Below, piece after piece: positions 33,928 through 44,066 of a DNA stretch of 64,000 bases (position 1 is its first letter; every line of letters starts with the position of its first letter). The stretch spans positions 186,001 through 250,000 of the forward strand of contig MU119265.1 in assembly GCA_014904845.1 (NCBI GenBank), in the 5' to 3' direction. The notes beneath the pieces were generated by a model. The model was given only the letters and a program-made list of their open reading frames with translations. It had not been told where the DNA came from and ran no database searches. The translations under genes were made by a program, and so were the position numbers. The DNA comes from Acephala macrosclerotiorum. Taxonomy: Eukaryota; Ascomycota; Leotiomycetes; Helotiales; Mollisiaceae.

Positions 33928-34384
33928 ACTTGGTATTTGAGTGTAGGTATGCTAGAAAAAAAAAAGAATATATGTATAGTGATCAACACTGAAAACTGTA
34001 TGAATGCTCGAAGAAGTATATTGTAGTGATCAACACATACAATTGAACGAAATAGACACGAGAAAGCGAAAAGGAAGACCGTAACTATGAGACTGCTTGA
34101 AAAACGATAGATAGCTTGCTGGGATAATATCTTTTATAAGAAAAGCTCTCTTTCATGATAATAATAACAAAGCGACCTAAAAATAGACGACTCCTTTTGG
34201 AAATTCATTGTGACATAGGAACGATCCTCATTGCTGCATTTCAAGGCAGCACAAAGGACAAATCAAACGGCGAATCAAAAACCGACGACCTTTCTTTGGA
34301 GTTATGTAGACCTTTGCTGAAGGGAGGAAACCTAAAATAGAACCCGCCAAAGGATGAAAAAGATGCTTGAAGTTCCAGCTATTC
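33928..34384. other. Kinase promoter and MDR 3' flank
   Basis: A/T-rich sequence with an A-run near 33957. No coding frame with a recognisable domain. Confidence 0.5.
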
Positions 34385-35478
34385 TCAATCATTGGCCACC
34401 TTGATCACAACCTTCCCCCACATCTTCCCCAACGCTGCATGATCAAACGCCTCCCTTGCCTCCTCAAATCCCCAGACCTTCGAATCCACCACCGGCCTAA
34501 TCCCATTTCCTTCAATCGCCCTATTCATCTCCTCAAACTGCTCCCGACTCCCCGTAAAAATACGTCTCAACTCCGCCAGCGTAACCCTCATATCAAACAT
34601 CGCCGATCCACCCCCTCCCAGCCCGCCAATAACAGCTATCTGACCATTAAAAGCAATCGCCTTCGCATCCTGATTTCCAGAACCAGACATTTCAATGATG
34701 AAATCGACACCTCGTCCACCAGTCGCGGCCTTGGCTTGATATCCCCAATCTTCATCGCGATAGCTCAGCACGGTCGAGGCACCGAGTGCTTTCAATTTCT
34801 CTTCGCGCTCTCCACCTAGCTGCCCAGTGGTCGCGATGACTGTTGCGCCTACAGCTCGCGCGAATTGGATTGCGAAAAGACTCACGCCTCCACTGCCTTG
34901 CACGAGGACAACATCACCTGGCTTGCAGCTCCTACTCCCACAGAACAACGCGTTCCAAGCGGTCAAGGCGGCACAAGGTAGAGTGCTAGCTTCGACGAAA
35001 CTTAGGCCTGAGGGTATTGCGACGAGTTCGTCCTCGTGGAGGACAATGTATTGACGGAGTACACCGTCTTGTTTTGCTCCTAGTTGAGAGGTTTCTGAGA
35101 GCGACGTTAGACGTCCAGAGAGCCACTTTCGGTGGAAGGTTGCTGCGACTCGAGATCCAGGTTGGAAGCGGGTGACGGATGCGCCGGTAGCTATGATTGT
35201 TCCGGCGCAGTCACTCAGTGGCACTACGGGCAAAGTTGGTTCTGATATATGTTTGTTCTAGGTTGGTGTCAGGTCTCTCGGACTTGTCTTAGTTGAAGGT
35301 CATGAGCACTTGCTTTGGTAATTTGGTTATCTCTGGAATTGATAGACGCTGCGTAAACTTTCAAGACGACATCATATGGACCTATTGCTGGTAGAGGAAC
35401 ATTTTGTTGTAGCTTTAAACCCGAACTTCCAGTGAAGGATTCGAGGATCCATTGGGATGTTGTTGTTGGGTGAGACAT
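34385..35478 (-). CDS. MDR-superfamily NAD(P)-dependent oxidoreductase
   Basis: Medium-chain dehydrogenase/reductase of the quinone-oxidoreductase or zinc-type alcohol dehydrogenase-like group, 345 residues. Exons 35478-35314 and 35257-34385. The intron (35313-35258, 56 nt) starts GCAAGT and ends CTAG with a CTGAC branch site, so it is a GC-AG intron. Splicing there gives SINSRDNQITKNKHISEPTL, with the family position of SxNxRD. The Rossmann region is VVLVQGSGGVSLFAIQFARA; later motifs are ALTAWNALF and VDFIIEMSGSG. The catalytic zinc ligands of classical alcohol dehydrogenases are not evident, which points to the zinc-free branch. Substrate unknown. The C-terminus MWGKVVIKV is standard for the family. 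Confidence 0.9.
35258..35313 (-). other. GC-AG intron in the MDR gene
   Basis: Donor AAA|GCAAGT and acceptor CCTAG. A GT elsewhere in the region does not give a readable join, whereas this pair keeps the family sequence in phase 0. GC donors are a known minor class, about 1 % of introns in fungi from general knowledge. Confidence 0.75.
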
Positions 35479-35922
35479 GGTAGAGGCTGAAGCTTGATCA
35501 TCGAAGTATCAAAATATGAACGAGGCATATACTCCTTGGCGATTCTGCGTTCTCTTTTAATAGAGAATCAGGTGTTACTTCAAGTGGGAGCGGGACCCGC
35601 TTCCGTTCGCAATTGTACGTATTGTCCAAATGCATTTGAAAGCAAAGACGCTATACCCGGCTGTCACGGAATGCATAAAGTTGAATAGATACTACATTGT
35701 TGCAAATAAGAAAGTAAAATCCAATGATTGATGCGAAGGGAAACCATGAGGCACCTCAATGAGAGGAGTCACGTGCAAACAAAGCAACTTGCTTTCTAGC
35801 TCAACACAACAACACTGGAGGGTGAAATATAAGTTCTGGATACCACTAAAGTTATACAAACTCGAAATTTCCTGTATCTTTTACAGCTTCCACGAGCTTT
35901 CTTCTTTCTCACGCGCATCCCT
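35479..35922. other. Intergenic region upstream of the MDR gene
   Basis: Contains GTCACGTGC near 35768. No coding frame is recognised. Confidence 0.5.
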
Positions 35923-36054
35923 CTAAATACATTTCCCCCTCGGCCAGAAAAACAATACGAGGACCACTACCAACAAAACGCTGCCTATAATTGCGGCGGC
36001 AATTTTGTTATTTTTTGTGTTCCATGTATCCTCTCGGATCTCTCGTGCGACGGG
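35923..36054 (-). CDS. Possible last exon of a small single-pass membrane protein
   Basis: A minus frame of 43 codons ends at the stop 35923 and reads REIREDTWNTKNNK, then a strongly hydrophobic helix (AAAIIGSVLLVVVLVLFF), then WPRGKCI. The stop-transfer pattern (polar, 20 hydrophobic residues, Arg/Lys) is unlikely by chance. An in-frame stop lies directly upstream and no ATG is available, so a 5' exon must exist if the gene is real. A 185-codon minus frame just upstream (36634-36077) is rich in His/Ser/Leu and not convincing. This may be an exon of a mucin-like or short membrane protein. Confidence 0.3.
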   Translation of the reverse strand, partial: PVAREIREDTWNTKNNKIAAAIIGSVLLVVVLVLFFWPRGKCI

Positions 36055-36707
36055 TTAATGGGCGGTTGACATGAGGTCATTCTTGAGGGAGTGAGTAGTT
36101 GGAATGGGGAAGGCGTTGACGGTAGTTGAACAGAAGATAGTGACAATGAAGGCGGAGAAGAGTCAGAGCGTTGTTTTGAAGTGTGGTATGCGTGGAGTTT
36201 GGAGATTGAGAGACATGATGCTGTGGTTTTTGGAACGCGAGAGAGATTTGTTGCGGAATTTGACAGTGTCGCTGTAGAGTATGTAGTGTTGCCGTTACTA
36301 TCTCGGGTTGTTCAGGCGACTTCGTGTTTGAAAGGGCAGAAGTTCGAGCGATGTCGGGTATATTGCAAAAGAGATTATGTCTCGAAACAATCAAGGTGAT
36401 TAACTCAGGAGAAAGACGGAACGAATCACGCCTTACGTGAATACATTCACATCTCGCCTCGTGTCTTGAAATATCAAGTTTAGGATGATGTGGCTGGGTA
36501 CCGGCAAGATAAGCAAGCAGCTTGGAAGAAAGAACTCGAGGGTGGTGCAAGAGATCTTCGAGCAAGATACGGTTTCGCATGCATGGAGAGGAAAAATGTG
36601 TCATTGAGTGTGAGTGGGAATGAGAGTTCTGCAAGCAAAATCAACACTCTGTAATCAAAATCAACGCGCGATTCTCACATCATTGGCATGTTCTGTATCC
36701 ACAGGGT
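36055..36707. other. Unassigned region
   Basis: Open frames on both strands overlap here (a minus frame at 36634-36077 with a His/Ser-rich start, and a short plus frame near 36097). Neither shows a family signature. Confidence 0.4.
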
Positions 36708-37349
36708 TTACACAAACTTCGATCCCTGCTTCGCCCAATCCCAATATGCCTTATTAAGTGTATAAACCACATTCGCCTCACCAGTATCTTCCCGCACCGG
36801 TCCAGCTTGCTCAAGCTCCCCCAGATTCATCTTTCTCATCAAATTCCTGAACGGCGTGTTTGCCTGCTGGGTTTCAAGACATAGCGACTCTCGCCCGGCC
36901 CCGTGGATAGTAGTATCGAAAGCAAAATTGAACACGTAGTGAAATGCTTCATGCGCAAAGCCTTTCCTAGCAAACCAGTAATGGATAAAGCCGCCCACAT
37001 TGCTACTTCGGTCGTCATGCTCCAGTACTTCGATAAATACTACGCCAATGGCAGTTCCACCCTCGACTTTTAATGGGTCGAAAGCTTGATCACTAAGTTC
37101 AAGCTCGATTTGTACTTGTTCCTTGTAATCGTTCTTGAGGATGACGAGTAGTTCGATGGCTCCCTTTTCACGCGCCTTCTCGACTCCTAGACCGAGTTGT
37201 TCTTGGTTCGCATAATATTTATATGGAATTGCGCCAAACTTCCTGTTCTCAGAGTCGTTGTAAAGGAGCTCATATGCGGGTAGGTCTGAGGACTGAAGGG
37301 TGCGCAAGTCGAGTCTACTTGTACGGATTGTGTATGCACGATGTGCCAT
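36708..37349 (-). CDS. GNAT acetyltransferase, RimJ/RimL type
   Basis: An intronless 213-residue protein with start ATG 37349 (MAHRAYTIRTSRLDLRTLQ). The N-terminal IRTSRLDLRTLQSSDLPAY is the hallmark strand and helix of RimJ/L-type N-acetyltransferases. The central strands are GTAIGVVFIEVLE and NVGGFIHYWFARKGFAHEAF; the latter replaces the canonical RGxG loop with ARKGFAHEA, where the acetyl-CoA pyrophosphate would bind. NTPFRNLMRKMNLGE is the helix after the cofactor strand. Target unknown; may act on a small molecule or protein N-terminus. A TATA-like element lies at 37504. From memory, such proteins are common as multicopy accessory genes in filamentous fungi. Confidence 0.85.
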   Translation of the reverse strand: MAHRAYTIRTSRLDLRTLQSSDLPAYELLYNDSENRKFGAIPYKYYANQEQLGLGVEKAREKGAIELLVILKNDYKEQVQIELELSDQAFDPLKVEGGTAIGVVFIEVLEHDDRSSNVGGFIHYWFARKGFAHEAFHYVFNFAFDTTIHGAGRESLCLETQQANTPFRNLMRKMNLGELEQAGPVREDTGEANVVYTLNKAYWDWAKQGSKFV

Positions 37350-37884
37350 TACTACTCGTTGAAGGACTTCGTAGGAGTTGGCAGATTTGTGGGCGCCGTG
37401 TTCCTGAAAAAAAGATTATGTGAATTGATGTTGATCTTGGTATGCTTGTATGAAAAGGATGTAAGACACAGGAACCAAACAAGATACGAAAGGAGAAAAA
37501 AAGTATTTATAGGTCCTTAGAACACCCATCAACCTAGAAGTGAATAAATCGAGGCATCACATTCATAAACACTCCAACACAAGCACGAGGCAATGATTCA
37601 GAACTACTTCTGGGATCGCCAAACTATGCTGAGGCACTTGCCATCAAAGTTGTCACAGAAGAGTCAAAACAAGAGCATGGAGAAGGTAAGGCAGAATTAT
37701 GCAATCCAATTCACCTGTCGACTCCTTGACGTACCTAGCTATTCTATATAAGCCAACGTCTCTGTGACCCACTCATAAGAATCGTAAGTCATGTCCAAAA
37801 GGACTGGTATCTTCCCAATTTCGCCGGCCATTGTACCCAACACCAATGCATCCGTTCTCCCTTCCCAGTGAACCCCACAGCTGA
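37350..37884. other. GNAT promoter and acyltransferase 3' flank
   Basis: Apart from the TATA-like element nothing is recognised. Confidence 0.5.
37504..37511 (-). promoter_or_regulatory. TATA box of the RimJ/L-type GNAT
   Basis: TATAAATA on the minus strand, about 155 bases before the ATG at 37349. It is a reasonable fungal TATA position but is not proven. Confidence 0.4.
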
Positions 37885-39223
37885 TTATATTTGTTTCCCA
37901 TACCAAACCACATTCCAGACTCTTGCCAAGATATTAGCCAGAAGACCAAATGTTGCGAGCACAAGGAAGATATTTCCAACTTCCCACCAATGTGTTAGCT
38001 GGACTTGTGTTTCGATATACTCCTCATCGCCTGCTTCCTTCTTTGCCCTATTAGTGGCAGCCTTGGTTGGCGGGAGACGTCCTGTTGTGAGGTATTGCTC
38101 GATATAAGCATCTTTTTCGTACCACCGCTCGCGTAACCATAATTCGAATGTGATGTGATCGTCAAGGGGAATGTCGGCAATTGCAAATCGTCGCCAGTAC
38201 ATGCTGACAGATGGTGGAGGTCGTCCTTGAAGGTACATAGATCTCAGAGTGAAAAGATCTTGGCCAAATTCACCTCGACTAAATTGGTCAGCGTGACTCT
38301 AGTGTTTACAAAGGAGGACATACGGTACGCCCTCATAGGCCAAGGTACAATCGTAGATATAATCCACGGTACCTTTCAATTCATTCAAGCAGAAGAACAT
38401 CCCAGTACTCCTAGGCAAAAGCACATGCTCCATGTCCTTGATTCCCACTTTCTCTGCCCACTGTGCACTCTTCTTTCGGCCGTTATCGCTGGCGTTCGTC
38501 CCTTCGGGGAACAGCAGCAGCCACATAGGGTCAAGTCCAGAGGTTCCTGACATGGGCCCTTTATGTATCTGCCTCAGCTGCTTTAATCGATGTGCCAACC
38601 GTGGTTGGTCCGTGGCCATCTTCCTTGACATGAAAATAAAGCCGTAAAACCTCATGCCCCACCCGATTACAGGAATATGCTTCAGTGATTCCTTGAGGAT
38701 GATGTAGATATGCCCATGCGTCTTAGGTCGGTTTGTGTACGCGATCCACCACAAATAGAGCCAGTCGGTATACAGCTGGTGGTTTGCGATCATTATCATT
38801 CGCTCTGGGAAACTGCACTCAAGTGTGCCATTTTCCGTCTTCCGCAGCTCCCCAGCCACAGACGAGTCCCAACTCACTCTTATCACCGTAGGAGCCCACC
38901 ACTGTGTTAAGGTCGTAACGAAGATACCGAACGATTGTTTTGTGAGGGCCATATAGGCATAGTAAAGGTCCCGGTTGATCCAGTACAGAGGTGCACCGAT
39001 GAATTGGGTTACTACGATACTATTTCTGTTAGCAGAGCTCAGACAAGCTTCGAATCTAGACTTACGTTACACATGACGAGAAGAAGTACACTACGACCAG
39101 CAACAGGCGCAAAATCTGCACTGCTCCTCCATGCTTGATCTTTCCGCCGGGATGACCAACCCCCGCTGTGGTCTCCAGCCTCTGCTCCCTGGTGGGTTGC
39201 CTTTGTCTGAGCTCGTTTGCCAT
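37885..39223 (-). CDS. LPLAT-family acyltransferase (lysophospholipid type)
   Basis: Membrane acyltransferase of the 1-acyl-sn-glycerol-3-phosphate/lysophosphatidylinositol group (LCLAT1 and yeast Cst26-like), expected in the ER and used for phospholipid remodelling. 415 residues in three exons, 39223-39066, 39019-38324 and 38278-37885, all joining in phase (GTAAGT/TAG and GTATGT/TAG). An N-terminal helix follows the basic start (QILRLLLVVVYFFSSCV). The catalytic motif I is ANHQLYTDWLYLWW (H-x4-D), motif II is around GFIFMSRK, and motif III is LLFPEGTNASDNG. The C-terminal half carries WYEKDAYIEQYLTTG and a final hydrophobic helix (VGNIFLVLATFGLLANIL). Length and motif order fit the family. 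The acyl donor and acceptor are not known. Confidence 0.93.
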
Positions 39224-39814
39224 GATAGAAGGTGTGGATGACTTGGTCTATTGTAGGTCGAGGGGGGCGGTTCACGCAGATGTCTCAAATACTCGAGTCC
39301 CCAAGGCAGAGCTCTGTCGTGTGCCTGCCGATGATTCCGCGTTTCCTGCAGCGCTCTCGTGATCGATGACCAGGACTTGTTGCGACTTTATACTGCTAGC
39401 ACTATAGCAAATCCACTATAGACTAGCATTCTGTCAACTTCTGGTGGTCATTTCGTCCGATATATGCGGAATTGTGCGGGCGACTGTGGAATGCATGGTG
39501 TTTGTGGGATTAAAGCCGGAATAGTAGCCTGGGAGAGTACCTACGTCAAGGCATTCTTGCCCTGTAAGCAAGGCTTCACGCGAATACGGCGGAAGCTAGC
39601 GGTTATCGCAGCCTTGCTATTGTTCCGTCGCGTGGACCGACAACGAGCTTGATTCAACATCATGAACATGCGATGAAAATGAATTGAGAAATTCCCTGTT
39701 GCATGTACGACGGCGAAAAATATTTATGATGACGCGCCGAGAGTCTTGTCCTCCAGCTTTCTCTTCCGGCTAAATCGGACATGTGCTTCTGCACCAACAA
39801 CACCACCAATTACG
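39224..39814. other. Divergent promoter region, LPLAT and NAD kinase
   Basis: 590 bases between two divergently transcribed genes, so a shared promoter region is likely. No coding frame with a domain is recognised. Confidence 0.5.
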
Positions 39815-41186
39815 ATGATTGTAAGGTCGCTGCCGAGGGGCAGCAATGTGTGGAAAAGAGCCTTTAGCTATACAGCTGCGAGGAGAGAAATTCTAGATGC
39901 AGAGAATCTGCCAGATAGAATAATACCCAGATATAAAGGTAGCCCTCCCCGCAATACCCCCCGGCTTCACTAATATTGAATAGAAAGTCAAACCAGCGAC
40001 CTCCTGTCTCTACAATGGCCATCTCCTCCTCGAAATATCCTCATAATTAAGAAAGATAGAGCTCCGCAGGTCACCGAGTCTCTAATTGAGTTTGCGAAGT
40101 GGGTTCTTTGATCCGATGTCAGTACTTTGCTGACCATACAGGCACATCCATTCTAATTACGACAATGTATCCCTCATTCTCGAACCCAAAGTCGCCGCAC
40201 AAATGCACAGACATTTTCAATTCCCAATATATACCACAAGTTCCCGCGATGCACTTCCTGCGAAAGTCGATATGACTACAACACTCGGTGGAGACGGCAC
40301 AATTCTTCATGCATCCTCCCTCTTCAGCACAACACCACATGTCCCGCCGATTCTGTCATTCAGCATGGGCACACTGGGATTCTTGGGAGAATGGAAGTTT
40401 GCAGAGTATAAGAGAGCGTTCAGAGAGGTCTATATGTCAGGAGCAGAAGCTGGGTCACCGTTCCTCCACGACCAGAAGCATCCACACCTCCTAAACGAGA
40501 TCGACGAGACTGGCGATATTGTGACCGGGTGGTCAAGTGTGAGAGGCAAATCTATGGGCCCTACCAGAAGCTCCAAGGTTTTGCTACGGAATCGATTGAA
40601 GGTTGGAGTCTTCGATGCGGATGGGAACCGAGTCATTGGGGATAATACGGCGGAAAGTGCTGAAGGAGATGTACATGCCATGAATGAGGTCATAATACAT
40701 CGAGGAAAGGAGGCACATCTCGCGATCATAGACGTGTTCATTGGAGGGCGATTCTTGACAGAAGCTGTGGCGGATGGAATGATCATATCTACGCCGACTG
40801 GCAGTACAGCGTACAGCCTCAGCTCTGGGGGGAGTATCATTCATCCGCTTGTCAGCAGTCTGCTCATGACTCCCATTTGCCCAAGGAGCTTGTCTTTCCG
40901 ACCACTGGTTCTGCCCTCGAATACACCGATCACACTACGACTTAGTGAGAAGAATCGAGGCAGAGAGTTGGAGGTCAGCATTGACGGTCGACGAAGAAGC
41001 CGAGGAGTTGGCGTCGGCATGGAAGTCCGAGTCAACGGAGAGCATATTGCAAAAGGCCAAGAATGGATCGGCGGTGTGCCATGCGTGATGAGGCACGCTA
41101 AAAGCGGCACTGAGGACGACGATGGCTGGGTTGGTGGATTGAACGGATTGTTGAAATTCAACTTCCCATTTGGTAATCACGAATGA
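39815..41186 (+). CDS. pos5: NAD/NADH kinase, mitochondrial type (Pos5-like)
   Basis: Phosphorylates NAD(H) to NADP(H). The N-terminus MIVRSLPRGSNVWKRAFSYT is Arg/Ser-rich without acids, as in mitochondrial targeting peptides, which argues for the Pos5 type. 427 residues in three exons: 39815-39938, 39984-40098 and 40142-41186; introns are only 45 and 43 nt with CTAAT and CTGAC branch sites. Exon joins reconstruct KHIHSNYDNV. The signature motif TLGGDGTIL is at residues about 127-135, SFSMGTLGFLG follows, and the second nucleotide motif is STPTGSTAYSLSSGG. The C-terminus has a slightly longer, acidic loop (SGTEDDDGWVGG). All motifs are intact, so it should be active. Confidence 0.93.
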
Positions 41187-41287
41187 ACACCAAACTCTTG
41201 GCGTTCAGGATCGGAACAAGAAGATACACGATAGCGTTAATAAAGCTGTATATGTAGGTAAGAAAGCACACATATGATACCCTCAAT

Positions 41288-42494
41288 TCAAGCATTCAAA
41301 ACACTCTCCCACTCATGCTTCTCCACATACTCCCTCCAACTCGTCAACTCAGGCGGATTCTCAAGCTATCTTTCATCAGTAGGATCCAATTAAACAATCC
41401 TTTCACCCATCAACTCACCTTTCCTGGAAGCACAACATCCAAATCACCAACATAGCCAAACTCCTCCATAAACGCCATCATCTCACCCAGCTCCCTTCCC
41501 AGTCCCGGAGTCGGAAAAAAACTATCAAACACCTCAATAGGTACACTATCGAAGCCTCCAAACGGTACCTTGTTCACTTCACACCATGCCATTAGTTGAT
41601 CGGACCAGGATATCATGTCTCCGGCTGCGAGGACCGTTTTCCCGGGTGGGCTTGAGAGGATCGATGCTACGATCTTGCCGAGATCTTTGACGACATCGAG
41701 GTGGGGGAGGGGTGTTGTTCCTGTGCCGACTAGGCTAAGATGGAATGCTCCGTTGTCCGTCTGGAGGATTTCTCGTCAGCAATTTTCCTCTCCCAAACCC
41801 ATCCATCTTGCCAATCCGCTTTAACAAGGAATCAGGAAGGGTAGGGGAAAGCAAACCTTCCTAAGCTTAATCTTCCCCAACCAATTACTCATATAATTCG
41901 ACACAAACACCTCATCCATCCTCTCCCCCAACCCAGGATACTCCCCCCTCCCCCAAACAACCCCCCTGGCCTTCCCATCACAATGCCATACCCCCTTATA
42001 TTTCCCCCCACTAGCTTTCTCAACATCGACAAGTGTCGAAATCACTAATCTCTCCTGCCCTGGGACGGCTGCAGCTGCAGAGAAGATGTTTTTCACTTGT
42101 TGGAGTTCGAGGGAGTAGCAATACTCGCCCAAGCCCTGACCATCCTTCAACAATTCTCTAGTCTGGGGGTTGTGGAAGGGCCCCCAGAAATCGGTTGTTG
42201 CGAATATTATGTCTGCATCTTGGAAGGCGGCAGTGAGGGTGGAGGGGATGTTTAGGTCTGCTTGGATGAGGGAGATGCCTTTTGAGGCGAGTGCGAGTGC
42301 GGTGGGGGATGAGGAGTTGCGGGTTATGCCGCGAATGGTGTAGTTTGGGAGGGTGAGGAAGTGGGTTGCTACTGACGATCCCTGGTGTGAGGGTGTTAGT
42401 GGATGTGGTTAGAAGGGGAAGAGGAAGGGGGAGGGAAGGAAAGAGGGAGCACCTGTTCGCCTGTTATGCTGAGGATGACGATTAGTTTTGACAT
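41288..42494 (-). CDS. NmrA-like NAD(P)-binding protein
   Basis: Atypical short-chain reductase/redox-sensor fold of the NmrA family. 328 residues in four exons: 42494-42453, 42381-41857, 41760-41419 and 41365-41288; the joins keep phase 0 throughout. The dinucleotide loop is ITGEQGSSVATHFL, split by intron 1 (CAG|GTGCTC...CACCAG|GG). Typical family positions follow: TIRGITRNSS, ISLIQADLN, DADIIFATTDFWG, and NVKNIFSAA-like AAAVPGQERLVISTL. The C-terminal exon ENPPELTSWREYVEKHEWES is the conserved helix of these proteins. They may be reductases or NADP-sensing regulators; the catalytic Tyr-x3-Lys is not obvious. A TATA box is at 42592. Confidence 0.9.
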
Positions 42495-42591
42495 TTTGGT
42501 GGAGGATGAGCGGTTTTTGGAAGATGAAGAAGACGAGATGAGATGAAAATGAGAGGAGAGTGGGACCTCAAAGTTGAAGGGCGAGGGGGGC

Positions 42592-42598
42592 TTATATA
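42592..42598 (-). promoter_or_regulatory. TATA box of the NmrA-like gene
   Basis: TATATAA on the minus strand, about 100 bases upstream of the ATG at 42494. Confidence 0.5.
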
Positions 42599-44056
42599 CT
42601 TGAATCTGTGACTGTGCTCATTCGCTGAACCTCAACTGAGAAGCTACAACCGGCTAGGTTGATATTCCTTCATTCATCGAAAATCCACTTCATGTCTCAA
42701 TTTTCGGTGCTTCGGTGGGCGATTGAGCTCCGATCCTGAGCTTTTGCTGTATTGCATTATTTAAAGAGTCAATTGCTTCTTTATGGGTCACGGCCGAGTG
42801 CTCAACCATCTTGGTGCTCCTTCATGGCTCTCCTTTTTGTTTTGTTTGCCATATTATGGCAGTGGACGAGCCTCTGTGGTTGTGCCAAGTGGGGGTGGGG
42901 CGCGGAACGGGGCGGGTAATTATTCTTTCGAAGGACTGCTGGATGTTGCGAAACTATTGAAGAATTTAATTTTGGATTGCCTTTATTCCGGTCTGAGTAG
43001 GTTACAGCAAGGACGGCAGGCACATTGAGCAGGTCAGGGTGAGGGACTGGTGGTGTCACGTGCACAGCAAGCCTTATGGTTTTTGCGTCGGTCTTTCTCA
43101 AGTTCTTCCATGATACAAATCTGAGAGCAGCTCTGCCATAAAGATATCAATACAACATGAGTGACCAACCATAGGGCATGCTCGGAAGAAAGTTTCTCTA
43201 ATGTTTGAGTACGCAAGCACTTGCAACGGCGTCCTCAGTCTTACCGAAAGCAGTTGTTGGAGAGCTATTATACGCGTATTGGAATATCTGCAGCTCTCAA
43301 ATTAGTGGTTTACATTCAATGTTTACCAATAGATATGTCGAAATACCAAGTACAGCTATGCTCAGTACCTCAAAACCCCCCATCCGTCGACTCTCGTTTG
43401 GTCTTCGAAGCAGATCTAAGCCACGTGCGCACAACGACCGACTTGGGTCTGGATCTGGCGGCTTGACCGTACGATCTGAACATCGTACGATCAACCTAGC
43501 TCGTGCATGAACCCAATCTGTTTGAGATCTGCCACTTCCGTCTCACTGCGTTGGTGCGATCGTCTTGCGGAGTCTCTACCGAGTCCCTGGTTCCGGGGTT
43601 ATTAGAGCCTGTACCCCAAATAATCATCCGGGAGACGTATAGGCTATTAGCCAGTGGCCTAGTGTCTGTTCGACTTTGGAAAAGTTGCGGCATAGTCATG
43701 CTTCAGCTTGGATGAGAATCATAAGATCTTATGAAGTGCAGGTTGTCTTTGTTCAGTAATGATCTTCTCTCCCCCACACACGACCTTGAACAAGGACATG
43801 TTGCTTATGTAGTTTTTGCTTCGGTCTCGAATTCGTTGATCAGTCTGGACAAGATTTGAATCAGCTTAAAGTGCGTCAGTGTATGTCCATACTACTATCC
43901 CATCAAATGGGGTCTCAACATCCAAGAAAGTTTCTGTATGAATCTTGGCTAGTCATATGGCTTGGATGAGTACTTCCCTGTATTCTATATTGCTATAATG
44001 TTGATCTCTTGTCTCCTAAGGACTCGCTGCTATGCTAGGTGCATTCGTTTTGTATA

Positions 44057-44066
44057 GTCACGTGAC
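44057..44066. promoter_or_regulatory. GTCACGTGAC palindrome
   Basis: A perfect 10-bp palindrome with the full TCACGTGA bHLH core, in a gene-poor region 1.7 kb upstream of the bZIP gene. By consensus it would bind a Cbf1-type factor; relevance is unknown. Confidence 0.4.

Noticed and set aside
36077..36634. 185-codon minus frame with a His-Ser start
   Set aside because: The His/Ser and Leu-rich content follows short repeats and no domain is evident. Kept only as context for the possible membrane-anchor exon.
42783..43028. 81-codon plus frame with a true ATG
   Set aside because: No recognisable motif, no splice context and composition like non-coding DNA. It overlaps a frame of similar length on the other strand.
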